DNA from: Microcebus murinus | Taxonomy: Eukaryota > Chordata > Mammalia > Primates > Cheirogaleidae | DNA: 64,000 bases | Direction: 5' to 3' | Assembly (NCBI RefSeq): GCF_040939455.1 | Contig: NC_134136.1 | Location: forward strand, 100,056,014-100,120,013 | In this document: in pieces, positions 23,880-36,912 of the stretch | Layout of the letters: each line of letters opens with the position of its first letter | Position numbering within the stretch: the first letter of the stretch is position 1 | Notes under the pieces: model-generated | Databases searched by the model: none | What the model was told of the DNA's origin: nothing | What the model saw: only the letters and a program-made list of their open reading frames with translations | Position numbers and translations under genes: made by a program

Positions 23880-25850
23880 AACCATGTTCCAGGTACTTGT
23901 GACTTAGAAATTTTCTTCCCAAATACCTCAGTCCACTTTCAGGGCCTGCACAGTTTTCTTTCCAAGATCTCTCTTCCTGAGGGAGAATTATGACACTGGT
24001 ATTTGCATGTTTAAATATGAGGGGTGGCCACAAGACATCTGTTTGGGAATGTGGATGGAGCTTAGACATATAGGTTGGGGTGTTCATAGCTTTGTTAGGA
24101 AGGCTAATCATGGTGTGAGAGGGAAGGAGCTGGGTAGAAGAAAGAGGTGGGCAGTAGTAGGCAGTAGCTGAAGGTCTCTATTTTCCTTCTTACTCTGGGA
24201 GCTGCATATGTTAGGAGTGGACTTGCATGGCAGTCTTACTTTTAACTGTGAATTGAAAAAAGTCTGTCCCCTGAAAGGGAATAAGAATGGTGTAGGGGTT
24301 TTGAGGAGAGTGGTAAGTGTTCAGAAAAGCTTCTGTAAAAATGAAAGCAACACACTTATAAATGGTTAAAATGGTAAAATTTTATGTGTATATTTTAGCA
24401 CAATAAATTTTTCTAAAAATGATAGCAAGAATAGATTCGGGACTTATAGAAAAATTGCTGAGCTAATTGAACACCACCTGTAGTTGGAGATCATGGCTCT
24501 GTCTTGACGCCTATCTGTGCAGTCATCTTTTTTTTTTCTTTCTCTCAGTAGGCTCAGCAGGCTGGATATAAGAGTAGATAAGGTGGTGGCTATTAGTGCC
24601 TATTAGATGGTGAGCAATGTCAGGGTCAATGCCATGGATGGATGACAGATTGAATGAGTTGGAAGTGCTGGCAAGAAAGTGATTGAAATGATTCTTCATA
24701 GAGTTTAAGTTTGATAGGGAAATATGTGGAGCTGAGAATATAATGACCTGGGGTAAAAAAGGAAGAATGAAGGATATATTGTTGGTAAAGTTAAACAATA
24801 AGTGTAGTGGGAGAATAGTTGTTGTTTTAGCCAGTGGGAACTTGGAGTTTATACATTTCAAGTGGAAAATTTCCTGGAGAAATTACGGTTCAGGGTATGG
24901 TCTTAGGAAATAGTAGCTGAAGTAGAATGGGATTGGAAAAATAGAGAATCTTTGTGGCTACGGATTGCATAAGACATCCTTAAGGATATTGAAGTTGCCC
25001 AGCATGAGAGTGGGGTTCGAGGTTGAAAGGAGGACTGTAAGCTCACATTGAGGGAGCTACTCAAGACGCAGATGTGACTGTAGAGGAAGTAGAGCCAGAT
25101 GATATAATCTTGAAAGCAGAAATGTTTTTATAGGAGGATGATCAAAGCAATGGTTTTGAACAGCAATAAGAAGCAAGGAAAATCTACTGGATATACAAAT
25201 CAACATGGCTCTTGTCCTCAAGTAGCTTTCAGGAAAATAGGGAGGCAGATGCATAACATATTATGCTGAGACAAACCATAACAGAATTATACATTGGATG
25301 TTATAATGGTATAAAGGCAAAATATTTAATATTACTTCAATACAGTGCTTTAAAGGGCTACCTGAAAGACATATGCTACAGGAATAAAGTGACCTACTTC
25401 CATTTGAGAGGGCTTAAAGATACATGGTGATATCTTGGGAGAACCAGATTTTAGATGATTAAAAAATAGTAATGAAAATTAAAAAGTAACTTTATAAGAT
25501 GGTGAGTGTGGGATAATTTTTTTAATTTTTGAATCATAGCAATGGTGTGCTGGTAAATGTTTAAAAATTGCCTCTTCATTTTTAAAAAAAGCCCTGATTT
25601 GTAGTGTTTACTGACTTCCATGGCATAAATACTCCCATATGGCTGATTTCAAGCTACCAACATAACATTATTGAATGTAGCGTTGAGAGGAGATGTGTAC
25701 AACTGGCTCTAGCAAGCCCATATGAGCTAGTGCCAGCACACCATTGAATCAAAGCTCTAGAAATAAAAGTTTTGGAAGAAGATTTCCAGTAGAAGAAAGA
25801 ATTGGTTGGGGGTAGGGAGATGGTGAGAGGTGAAACTAAAGAAGGTTAGG
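23880..25850. other. Mostly unassigned; small L1-like 3' tail near 24360-24415
   Basis: A short stretch at 24360-24415 ('ggttaaaatggtaaaatttt ... caataaatttttc') resembles the end of an old L1 3' UTR. The purine-rich stretch at 24540-25110 may be an old repeat in antisense, but I cannot name it. No coding signal is seen. Confidence 0.4.
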
Positions 25851-25854
25851 TGAC

Positions 25855-26350
25855 TTAAAGGGTTTCCTTTTGTGGGCAGCCATCAAGGGTGTCAGGGATA
25901 AGATGCTTGGTTGTGTCAAGTGTCCTTGGAGTCCAGGCAGGTTCAGCCCAAACCTTGAGTCTTTTCTCAGGATTGCTAATAAAATATTGGTGAAATTTCC
26001 TTTTGGGGTCTCTCAAGAAGGTTTTGCCTAGGGTAAAAAGGAGATTACTTTGCAATAGAGTCAACAACAATGTAAAGGCTTTCAAGGAAGTAAGAGCTGG
26101 GTTTATTGAGCATCAGCAGGCAATCTATACACAAATCTGTACACAAAGGCTGCAAGCTATGGGGTATGTTGAGTGCTGACATCGAACCCAGAGCTGCAGA
26201 CTTGCCCCAGTCAGGTAGTATCTACCCCATTATCTACCCCCTTTCTCTGATTCACAAAAAGGCATCATATATGGGAGCTACAACTCTGAGTACACTCCCC
26301 TCCCCAAGAATATTTGCATTTTTAAAAGACATCTGGAGAGAATGATGACA
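25855..26350 (-). repeat. Possible old LTR-like or unknown repeat
   Basis: On the minus strand there is an AATAAA at 26102-26107 followed by a mixed-composition block with a 76-codon open frame, reminiscent of an ERV LTR/leader. I could not identify LTR ends or a TSD, so this is only a suggestion. Confidence 0.2.
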
Positions 26351-29300
26351 AGAAATAATTTAGTATTGATAGAAATTTAGGCATTGAGGCAGGTTGGTGC
26401 ATAAGATGTCTTTTAGTCAGAATATCTTGTCATAGCTTCTTAAATAATATAGAATATTTATTCAGATGGTTGCCCCTACTGTCTTCTTTTGGCTTAGTAA
26501 AGCTAACCAATTCCAAGCACAAATTGAGTCTTCTTTTTAGGTTTACTCACACAAATGAGTAATTATTAATTTTTCCAAATATAGAACAAAATTTAATCAC
26601 AAAAGGTTTTCCTAAATTTTTATACAGTAGAAATCTCACAATCTGGGTGATGTAATCAGTATAATCGAGATCCATTCATTTCAGTATGGGAAGCCAGATC
26701 TTGCAGAGTTCTGTTCGTTGACATTTTAAAATTGAATGGTTCTCTCTTGTGGTAACTCTGCCGACGTCTTTTTGATTGATCTTTGCTGAGAGAGTTTAAT
26801 CAATGTTGCCTTGCTACATGCTTGACCCTTAGGATGTGCCAAATTAAATTTGAGGTTGTCTTGGCTGGATTATCGAGTGTTGTTTTTCTATTTTCTTTGA
26901 GCTGTTTTGTTTCTGTACCAATAGAGTGAAACTCAGTTATTGTCCTTGTGACCTTTGCACCCCAGGACTTTAAAAGTATGTAATGATAATTGTGGATTTT
27001 TAAAGTGTAGTTCAATCTTTAAATAAAAGACTTCATTCACTAAATTTGGTTTTGAGTTAAGTTCCAAGTAAGCCCTCTGTCTCCTCACCAAGCACACAGA
27101 AATGATTATTTTTCCAAACAACAGGTCTATTCAGTGAGGAAAGCCTCGAATGCATGTAGTTCAGGTGAATTAAAGGGTAAACTAGTCTTTATGGTGGAAC
27201 AGTTAAGCTGTTGGTCCAATTTATGTTGGTTTTGGAAGACAACAAATTGCCTAGTTATTTACTAAGGTTAGTAGCTTGGCTTCTAAGAGGCAGAAAACAC
27301 ATTTTCTGCTCAAGCAAATAGAAGACATATTAGTATTAAATATTTAATATCTAAAGTTGTATATTATAGAGTAGTGCTAGTATAAACCAGAAGCTTCAAA
27401 TATGAATTTGGTAGGATTTATTCATAATAGTTATAAATACATTCAGCATTTGCAATGAAAAATTCTATTATGGAAATGCCCAAAGTATGTGGTCACTGGT
27501 AAATATTTACATAATGCTGCCAATGGTGGTTGTAGATTTAAAAGTAGTGTGACTAGCATGATATGAAATTATAAAAATGATGGACTCAAAGTAGTTGCAG
27601 ATATAAATAGCTGTAATACCTTTAATTGATAGTGTCAAGACAGTGATCGTAATATTCCTGGTGGTGGGTTTTGAAGGGTAGGACACTGGTGGATTGCGTG
27701 GAGGGTTGGAAGGCACAGTGAAAACGTGACCATGAAGCTCAGTTACTTGTGCACCCTTGGTTGAAGAATGTGTCTCTCATATGACGGACAGTTATATTTT
27801 TGATCAATTATAGAGCTTCTAAGGGAATACGTATGGAAGAAGAAAATACCTGCAAACCAACACATTTGCCATATCTACCCTTGTGATCTATGGAATGGCT
27901 TCTTATGGCAGCCAGATGCTTTCAAATCTAGCTGTCTGCTTTAGGGACTAAGTCATATTAGTTAAGTGGACTAGAATTTATATGATTTTGTGTTATCTAT
28001 GCTTTGTGTATAAATAAAAGACTTGTTCAACCACTCACACACTCACAAATGCTCTTTTCTCCAAGCTTTTCAGGGTTTCAAATATAATATATATTCTCTT
28101 TCCTTGAAAGTCTGATTTTGTAATGAGCCTCTTTTTATATAAATGGCACTAGGCTTGTTTATGAAACAGCAATACCTAAATTCAGGGAAAACACCTTCCT
28201 CCATGTCCATCCCAAAGTCAATCCCCGCCCTAACACAAACCTGGTCAACTCTAAGAAGCTCTGAGAGACAAAAATTATTGTTTAGTCTTCCTTAAAGGAA
28301 TTGGGAAACCAAGCCATACTTGTACCTAGATTCCATACATAACTGTCATTTGTTATATAGCTTGTGAATTAAAAAAAAGTACAAGAAGTTTTTTACTACA
28401 TAAATATTTCTCTGGGACTTTCTTAATTCTTGAACTCCACTACTGTTTAGACAGGGTGATGTGACACCAAGAAACCTAGACTAGGGGTAAAATATGGATT
28501 GTTATATGTATAATAAAACTTGTCTTGTGTAGATTGATGGGTGTTTTTCATTTCTAAGAGGGCAATTTTGTGTTGGTTGGGAAAAAAGGGCCTTCAATGG
28601 GCAGTAAATAATTAAATGGAATAAAACTCCATCAGCTTACAATAGTTCAACTAACTGCTGATCACTTTTTAACCTGTTGACAGGGAGGATATTTTCAACT
28701 CAAATCTTTTTCTGCCTAACTAAAAACAAGTAAATATACTAACTCCTAGGAAATATGGCAAAGTAGGCATTTTTATTTCTATTTTAGCATTTCTAGATAT
28801 ATGCAGTGTAGTCTTTTTTTTTCTTCTCCTAACCACATCTGTCCTAACAGCATTACATTTTAAAGTATAATGTCCCTTTTCAATCACTGTGACTGCTAAC
28901 TTTATCATCTGTGAAAGCTTCCCCAGAGGTTGGTCTCTTCAGAAGCAGAGATTTTTCATAACTTGTCTATCAAGATTATTTTTTATCAGGGGATTTATCC
29001 CCAAACAGAGGTTTTTGCATGTTTTTTTTCTTATACATTTTCTAAGCAGTGCCGATTTTGCCTCAGCACATTTCTTTCTTGCCCTTGGGTATTCTTAGAG
29101 GTCAGCCAGTAAAAGTAGAGTCCCCAGGAGGGTTTCAAGGCGTCAGAGTCAGTGTAAGCCACTTTTGCTATTTACATTATAAAATGATGTGATTAAAAGC
29201 CAGGTCTAGAGAAAAATGCTTCCCTGATTGTGTTGCAGTTCTGCCATTACCTTGCAGAGAAAGAGCACAGCTGGGGTGAGCTTTGATGCCTTAAGGCCCT

Positions 29301-30030
29301 GATTTTTTGATAGATAGGAGAAATCTGTATAGCAGGATTTGTTGATAAATTTACTTTTCTCCATGAATAAGTAGCACAATGGACAGGTGGTTTTGTCAAG
29401 TAGAGTAGCACTGAAAAAAATGATTCAAAGGGCATGTCGTAGAGCGAGTGGGGTAATCATAAGTCAAGGCAAGTGTATTGATGTTACCATGGTTCCCCTT
29501 TGGAAATACTTAATGCCTGCAATGTTCACTGTGGACAATGGATGAGTAAGATTTAAGAGCTATCACTTCCATCCCTCTGGGCTTGGGAGCACTTTCAACA
29601 GCTACAATAGAGCAATAAAATGAGATTTAAAATGTCTCACATACATTATGTATGTAACCTTTGTATTTCAATGTGTAACATTGAGGTTGATTATTTCTTA
29701 GAACTACTCTATCCTCATTCTTCCCCAACTTGTCATTCAACTTTGTGGTTCTCTTTACTTTCATGCCCTTCCCGAGTAAGTTAGAAACTCTTTTGAGCAC
29801 AGCAACCAAGTTCTGTCCTGTTCCTTTCTACCTAGATTAATGCTTTGCACCTGTTAGAAATTCAATAAAGATGTTTAAAAGAGCATATAAAATTAGAATG
29901 CTTTTACAATATTAGGAAATTACACAAGGGATAAACTTTTATATTTAGTGATACCTGCATTTGATGACTGACTGAACGTGTCTCATTAATTCATTGAATG
30001 TAGACCGTTGTTGTCTTCATGGTGCTGTCC
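26350..30030. other. Unassigned non-coding sequence
   Basis: About 3.7 kb with no recognised repeat, gene or RNA. It is AT-rich, and its open frames are 71 codons or shorter without motifs. It may be unique ancestral intergenic DNA. Confidence 0.5.
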
Positions 30031-30046
30031 TTTTTTTCTTCTCTTT

Positions 30047-30648
30047 TAAAAAAATATTTTATTTCAGCATATTATGGGGGTACAAATGTTTAGGTTATGT
30101 ATATTGCCTTTGCCCCACCTGAGTCATAGCTTCAAGTGTGTCCATCCCTCAGATGGTGTGCACTGCACCCATTAGGTGTGAATATACCCATCCCCTTCCA
30201 TTTGCCCGACACCCGATGAATGTTACTACTGTATGTGTACTTAAGTGTTGATCAGTTAAAAGCAATTTGATGGTGAGAACATGTGGTGCTTGTTTTTCCG
30301 TTCTTGTGATATTTCACTTAGTAAAATGGGCTCCAGCTCTATCCAGGGTAATACAAGAGGTGCTAGATCATCACTGTTTTTTGTGGCTGAGTAGAACTCC
30401 ATGGTATACATATACCACATTTTATTAATCCACTCATGTATTGATGGGCACTTGGGTTGTTTCCACATCTTTGCAATTGTGAATCATGCTGCTATAAAGA
30501 TTCAAGTGCAGATGTCTTTTTTGTAGAATGTCTTTTTCTCTTTGGGTAGATGCCCAGTAATGGGATTGCTGGATCAAATGGTAGTTCTACTTGCAGCTCT
30601 TTGAGGTATCTCCATATTACTTTCTACATAGGTTGTACCACCCTTTTG
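30047..30648 (-). mobile_element. 5'-truncated L1 3' end, lemur-type
   Basis: Reads antisense from the L1 3' end ('attttatttcagcatattatg') through the 3' UTR into late ORF2 (the minus-strand frame at 30468-30256 reads 'QPKCPSIHEWINKMWYMYTM'). An 11-bp TSD, 'ttcttctcttt', flanks it at 30036-30046 and 30649-30659. It is severely 5'-truncated, as most L1 copies are. Confidence 0.92.
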
Positions 30649-30783
30649 TTCTTCTCTTTCTCTACTTTTTCTCCTGGAGAGCTCATCATCTTGTATAACT
30701 TTCATCAATCATCTCCATGTTGATGACTCTCTAACTTAGAGTTTAAGGCCTATCCTCTGTCCTAATTTCTACTTTCATTTCTT

Positions 30784-31840
<1,057 letters not shown>

Positions 31841-32148
31841 CTACTTTCATTTCTTACTACCACCTCAAACTCAGTTGTGTCCAGAGTTTTCATCAGAACA
31901 AGCTTTCTCCTCTTAAATTTTGTATTGGCCAGTAATTTTACCATTTATCAGTTTGTGAATGTTCCATTTTGTTCCTTATTACTGCCTTTTGGACTTACTT
32001 TCACTACATTTCATGCACTTATTATGTCTTGGATTAATTTCTTATCTATTCATGTTGTCCACCACTCAGTCTAGACATGACCCCAGGCCATGCATATTTT
32101 GCACGATCCTAATTAGTCTTTCTTACTGCATTCACTTTCCTTTCCTGA

Positions 32149-32258
32149 TCAGGAGTTGGTAAAGTTTTCTTTTGCAAAGGGCTAAATATTAATACTAAAT
32201 ATGTATGTCTCTGCAGGCCTTATGGTTTCTGTTGTAACTACTCAACTCTGCCATAGAC
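32149..32258 (+). mobile_element. hAT (Charlie-type) non-autonomous fragment
   Basis: The phrases 'aggagttggtaaagttttct', 'gcaaagggctaaatatt' and 'aactactcaactctgcca' match the left half of a common hAT MITE, also present in fuller form at 53759-53975. It is cut off by an AT-rich microsatellite. Confidence 0.8.
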
Positions 32259-32340
32259 TATATATATATATATATGAATATGTGTTTATGTATGTACATG
32301 TGTATTTATATATACACATATACATATGTATATGCATAAT
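32259..32340. repeat. (TA)n / AT-rich microsatellite
   Basis: A run of TA dinucleotides that degrades into 'tatgtatgtacatg'-type repeats. Such tracts form cruciform or slipped structures and often mark rearranged ends. Confidence 0.9.
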
Positions 32341-32344
32341 AGCT

Positions 32345-32555
32345 AAATGAGTGGGTTTTGGAGTGATGGAGACCTTGAATCAAATCTCAGCTTTAACACT
32401 ACAGTTTTGAAATCTTGGGCAAATTACTTAGTCCTTATGAACCTTAGTTTACTCATCTGTAAAATGAGTATAATTATCCACTTGCAGGTTTTTCTGCAAG
32501 GTCTGGATAAAGTCATAAGGTAGAAACTCTTAGCATACTAAATTAATATTAAATG
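32345..32555 (+). repeat. MIR SINE, sense
   Basis: Typical MIR order: 'gtgggttttggagtgatgg', 'aatctcagctttaacact', 'cttgggcaaattacttag' and 'tttactcatctgtaaaatga'. It is one of the better preserved MIRs in the window. Confidence 0.9.
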
Positions 32556-32919
32556 TTCAATAAATATTAGATATTAATATTATTTAATTTATCAAATAAA
32601 CCAACTACATTTATTGAAGCCCTATTGTATGCCAGAATTCTCTTCTAGTTGTAAGACACACAAAGATGGCTACATGTTCCCTGCCTTTGAGAGTTCCATA
32701 GTTTAAGGGGAGAGGCCAACTTTAGGTGGCTAATTCCAGGACAGTAGGGATAAGCATTATAATAGAGATATATAAAAAGTATTACTAGGATGCAAGGAAC
32801 CCTTGAAAGAAAAGGCAGAATTTGAGCTGTATCATGAGGGATGAGTAAGAGAGGTTCACTGGAAAGAAAAAGTGGGGGAGGATATTTTAGGTAGAGGAAA
32901 GTGAAAACAAAGGCATGAT

Positions 32920-33190
32920 TTTAGTTCATGTTAGATTTTAGTTCATGTCATGAACTAAATGATTTTAGTTCATGTCATGTCATGATTTTAGTTCATGTTA
33001 GATTTAGTTAGATTTAGTTCATGGTAGATCTAGTTCATGATAGATCTTCATCTGATGGTACTATGTATGGTCACTCCTATTCTCCTTTGGTTATCACTTG
33101 CATGAAATATCTTTTTTCAATTCTTTCGCTTTCAGCTTATGTGTAGCCTTAGATCTAAAATGAACTAAAATCATGATCTAACATGATGCC
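32920..33190. repeat. Short-unit direct/inverted repeat block around a copied L1 segment
   Basis: Several copies of a 'gattttagttcatgt'-like unit occur between 32918 and 33040 in mixed spacing. After a 115-bp L1-like insert (33049-33163) an inverted copy ('aactaaaatcatgatctaac', 33163-33182) appears. The core 'catgattttagttcat' (32981-32996) is complemented by the sequence at 33158-33173. The arrangement looks like template-switching repair rather than transposition. Confidence 0.85.
33049..33163 (-). mobile_element. 115-bp L1 internal segment copied from about 2 kb downstream
   Basis: This stretch matches 35071-35185 in the same orientation over 115 bases with about 8 mismatches by eye (about 93% identity). 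It is an internal L1 piece with no 3' end or poly(A). It is closer to the local copy than two independent old L1s should be, so I infer a local templated duplication. Confidence 0.85.
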
Positions 33191-33599
33191 TGGGGACATC
33201 AATGGGAAGTCCAGTATGATGGAGATAAGACTGAACAGGAAGGCTAGCCAGGTTGTAAGGGGCCTCCCAAAGGGATCCATTTGAAAATGTCCATACCTGT
33301 GCCATGTCTTATCTATCACTATCATTTAAAAAATATATATACATATATATCAAGTAATTTATCAATATTTTATACAGATTATAGTTTGTTATAGCCATGG
33401 GCAGGCAATAACAGATTTCTGTACTTTACTATTTTACCTGTGATTTCTTTATTTCTTTAATGTTTGTTTACCTAGGAGCAAGTGGGTGGAAACCAAGGAA
33501 TGGAGTGAAGAGAAATACAAAGAAACCATTTGTGGAAAATTTATACAAATTGGTCATTTGGAACCATTGTAACCAAGTATACAATACAGGATGGGGAAA

Positions 33600-35930
33600 C
33601 TCATGGATTATTAATTCAGTCTCCTTATTAGATATCGGTCTGTTTTTTATTTCCTCATGATTAAATCTTGGTAGGTTATATGTTTTTAGGGATTTATTTA
33701 TTTATGTATTTCTTTTATGTTATCAAATATTTTGGCCTATAATTATTCATAGTGTTCTCTTATAATCTTTTTTATTTCTGTGGCATTAGTTGTAATGTGT
33801 CCTCTTTTGTCTTAGTCTGTTAGTGTTGCTATAATATCCCCTCTTTTGCCTTAGTAGGTTGCTATAACAAAATACCTTTGGGTAATTTATAAACAATAAA
33901 AATTTATTTCTCACAGTTCTGGAGGCTAGGAAGTCCAAGATCAAAGGACCAACAGTTTCAGTGTCTGGGAGGGGCTGGTTTCTGCTTCCAAAATGGCTAT
34001 TTCCACTGGTGTAGATCCCATCCATGAGGGTTCTGCCCTTAGGACAAAATTACCTCCTAAAGGTCCCACCTCTTAGTACTATCATATTGGCAATTAAGTT
34101 TTAACATAAGAACTTTGGGCAACACATTCATACCATATATCACATCTTTTATTTCTGATTTTGGTCTTCTATTTTTTTCTGCCCTTTCTTAATCTGGCCA
34201 AGGGCTTGTCAAATTTGTTTATCTTTCCAAAAAATAACTCTCAGTTTCATTGATGTTTTTTCTATTTCTTTTCTATTCTCTATTTCATTGCTCTCTGATC
34301 TAATCTTTATTATTTCCTTCCTTCTGCTTGCTTTGAGTTTAGTGTGTTGTTCTTTATCTTGTTTCATGAGATGTAAAGTTAAATTGTTTATTTGAGATGT
34401 TTCTACTTTTTTAAATGTAGCTATTTACTGCTATAAACTTCTGTCATTTGCTGCTTCCCATAAGTTTTGATATGTTGTTTTTTCATTTTCATTTCATTTG
34501 CTCAAGATATTTTCTAATTTTTTTGTGACTCTTCTTTGACCCATTGGTTGTTTAAGAGTATGTTGCTCGATTTCTACCTATTTATGGAGTTTCCAGTTTT
34601 TCTTCAGCTTTTGATGTCTTGTTTTATTCCATTGTGATCAGAAAAGATACTTTGTACAATTTCAATCTTTTGAAATTTGTTAAAACTTGCTTTGTAGCCC
34701 AATGTGATCTATCCTGGAGAATGTTCTGTGTGTACTTGAGAAGAATATGTATTCTGTTACTGTTGGGTGGAATATTCTGTATATGACTATTAGGTCCATT
34801 TGTTCCATAGTGTTTTCAAGTCCTCTGTGTCCTTATTGCTCTTCTGTCTGAATGTTCTTGAGGGTAGTATATTGAAATACTCTATTATTATTGTGTTGGT
34901 GTCTATTTTATCCTGTTGTTTTGTCCATGTTTGCTTCATGTATCTTGGAGCTCTGATGCTTGGTCCATATATGTTCATAATTGTTATAATTTCTTAGTGA
35001 ATTAGCCTCTTTATTATTCTATACGATCTTCCTCTATCTCTTATAATAGGTTGTTACTTAAATTCTGTTTCATCTGATAGTACTATGTATGGTCACTCCT
35101 GTTCTCCTTTGGTTATCACTTGCATGGAATATCATTTTTCCACTCTTTCACTTTCAGCCTATGTGTAGCCTTAGATCTAAAATGAATCTCTTGCAGATAG
35201 CATATAATTTGATCCTATGTTTTTAATCTATTAGGCCAATCTATGTCTTTTGATTGGGGAGTTTAATCAATTTACACTTAAAGTAATTAGTGATAGGAAA
35301 GAACTTACTTTTACCATTTACTTATTTGTTTTCTGTATTGCTTATATATTTTTTTGTCACTCATTTCTTCCATTATTGCCTTCCTTTATGTTTAGTAAAT
35401 TTTTGTAATGATATGTTTTGATTCTCTTCTAATTTCCTTTTGTGTGTATTTTATAGATATTTTCTTTGCAATTACCATGGGGATTATATATAACATCCTA
35501 AAATTGTGACAATTTGTCTTAAGTTGATATCAACTCAACTTCAGTTGCATATAAAAACTCTACTCCTTTAGAGCTGTGCCTCCTTTTATGTTATTGATGT
35601 CAGAAATTATATCTTTAGATATTGTGTACCCATTAATATAGATTTTGTAATTATTTTTTAGTTATTTATATTTTAAATCCTGTAAAAAATAAAAAAGTAA
35701 AGGTACAAACCCATATTGCAATAGTATTTTAAAAATATTTGTCCATGAACTAACTTTAATGGTAAAATGTATATTTTAGTATGCTTTGAGGTACTGTCTA
35801 TCATCCTTTAATTTCAAATTGAAAGATACTTTTTAGCATTTCTGGTCTGGTTATGGCAAATTCCCTCAGTGTTTAATTGTCTGGAAAAGACATAATTTCT
35901 CTGTTGATTGTGAAACTTAGTTTTGCAGGA
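33600..35930 (-). pseudogene. Antisense L1: inter-ORF region and 5' half of ORF2 (decayed)
   Basis: On the minus strand this runs from the ORF1/ORF2 spacer into the endonuclease and early reverse-transcriptase part of ORF2. Readable antisense landmarks are 'ccttagatctaaaatgaatc' (35169-35188), 'tattccattgtgatcagaaa' (34625-34644), 'cccattggttgtttaagag' and 'ataaacttctgtcatttgct'. All reading frames are broken. A MaLR LTR interrupts it at 33808-34144. The ORF2 3' half and the L1 3' UTR are missing to the left of about 33600, so the element lost its 3' part after insertion. Confidence 0.82.
33808..34144 (-). mobile_element. MaLR (MST-type) solo LTR in the L1
   Basis: Antisense MaLR LTR: 'tgctataacaaaatacc', 'atttctcacagttctggagg', 'aagtccaagatcaaaggacc' and 'aaggtcccacctctta', ending in '..ca'. 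A 5-bp TSD 'tcttt' (33803-33807 and 34145-34149) fits ERVL/MaLR integration. The first 60 bases contain a tandem duplication (see findings). No internal sequence is present. Confidence 0.88.
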
Positions 35931-36912
35931 TACAAAATTCTATGCTGACAGTTGTTCTGTTTAAGTCAATTTAAGAAGGGGCCCCAATCCCTTCTGGCTT
36001 GTAAGGTTTCTCCTGAGAAGTCTACAGTTAGTCCGATGGGTTTTCCTTTGTAGGTTATTTGATGCTTTTGTCTTGCTGCTTGCAGAATTTTCTCCATTTT
36101 GTCTTTGACGAAGTTGATTACTATGCGTTTTGGAGATGACCTATTTGCTGTGACTCTCTCTATTGTTCAGTGTCCATCTTGTATCTGTATGTCTGAATTT
36201 CTGGTGATTCCAAGGACGTTTTCCTCAAATAGGTTTTCCATGCTTTTTGTTTCTTCTCCCTCATGGATACCTATAATTCAAATGTTAGTTAGATAGTCCC
36301 ATATCTCTTTCAGTAATTGGTTGGGCTTTTTTATGCTCTTCTCTGCCTCTTTGAATGACTGGGTTATCTCGAGAGCCTTGTCTTCAATCTCTGTCATTCA
36401 TTTTTCTCCTTGCTTTAGCCTGTTTTTAAAGCTTTCTGCTGCATTTTGAAATTGCCTAAATCTGTGATCCATAACCCCTGGGCCATTGGGTGAGCAAGCA
36501 AAGCTTCATCGGTATTTATAGCTGCTCCCCATTGCTCACATCACTGCCTAAGCTCTGTCTCCCCCAACTCCCCATCTGTGGAAAAATTGTCTTCCAAGAA
36601 ACCAGTCCCTGGTGCCAAAAAGATTGGGGACCACTGCCCTAAATGACTCTTTTATTTCTTTAAGTTCCATTATATCCTTTCTTATGTTGTCAAGCTCTGT
36701 AGTGACTTTTTCATTTTTTTAAATTGATTTTCTGAAATATTTTTTGGCTTCTTTTTGTTGGTTTTCAACTTTCTCTTCAATTCTATTGATCTGTTTGCCA
36801 TCCATATTCTGAATTCCATTTCTGTCATTTCAGCAGTTTCCTCATAGGTGGGGTATACTACTACAGCTCCATTGTGTTCCCTTGGGGATATCAAAGTGTT
36901 TTGTTTTTTCAT
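35930..36912 (-). pseudogene. Antisense L1 ORF1 (decayed)
   Basis: ORF1 starts at 36912 on the minus strand with 'MKKQNTLISPREHNGAVVVY' and 'MTEMEFRIWMANRSIELKRK', an N-terminal domain leading to the coiled coil; the intact frame lasts 76 codons. Further on, about 36180-35930 reads the RNA-binding/C-terminal part, with 'RIVINFVKDKMEKILQAARQ', 'GLTVDFSGETLQARRDWGP' and 'CQHRILYPAKLSF'. ORF1p family members form trimers that coat L1 RNA. This copy is broken by stops, frameshifts and a hAT element at 36462-36636. Confidence 0.88.
36462..36636 (-). mobile_element. hAT-like non-autonomous element in L1 ORF1
   Basis: The ends are inverted repeats: the left 'ctgtgatcc' and the right 'gattggggaccactg' are complementary apart from drift. 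The interior contains 'aaaaattgtcttccaagaaa' and 'ccctggtgccaaaaagattg', a familiar hAT MITE. Flanking 8-mers 'gcctaaat' (36454-36461) and 'ccctaaat' (36637-36644) agree at 7 of 8. Orientation is nominal. The exact family name is not certain to me. Confidence 0.88.

Noticed and set aside
32918..33048. CRISPR-like direct repeats
   Set aside because: The units are short, irregular and lack unique spacers of constant size. The genome is a primate, and template-switch repair explains the block better.
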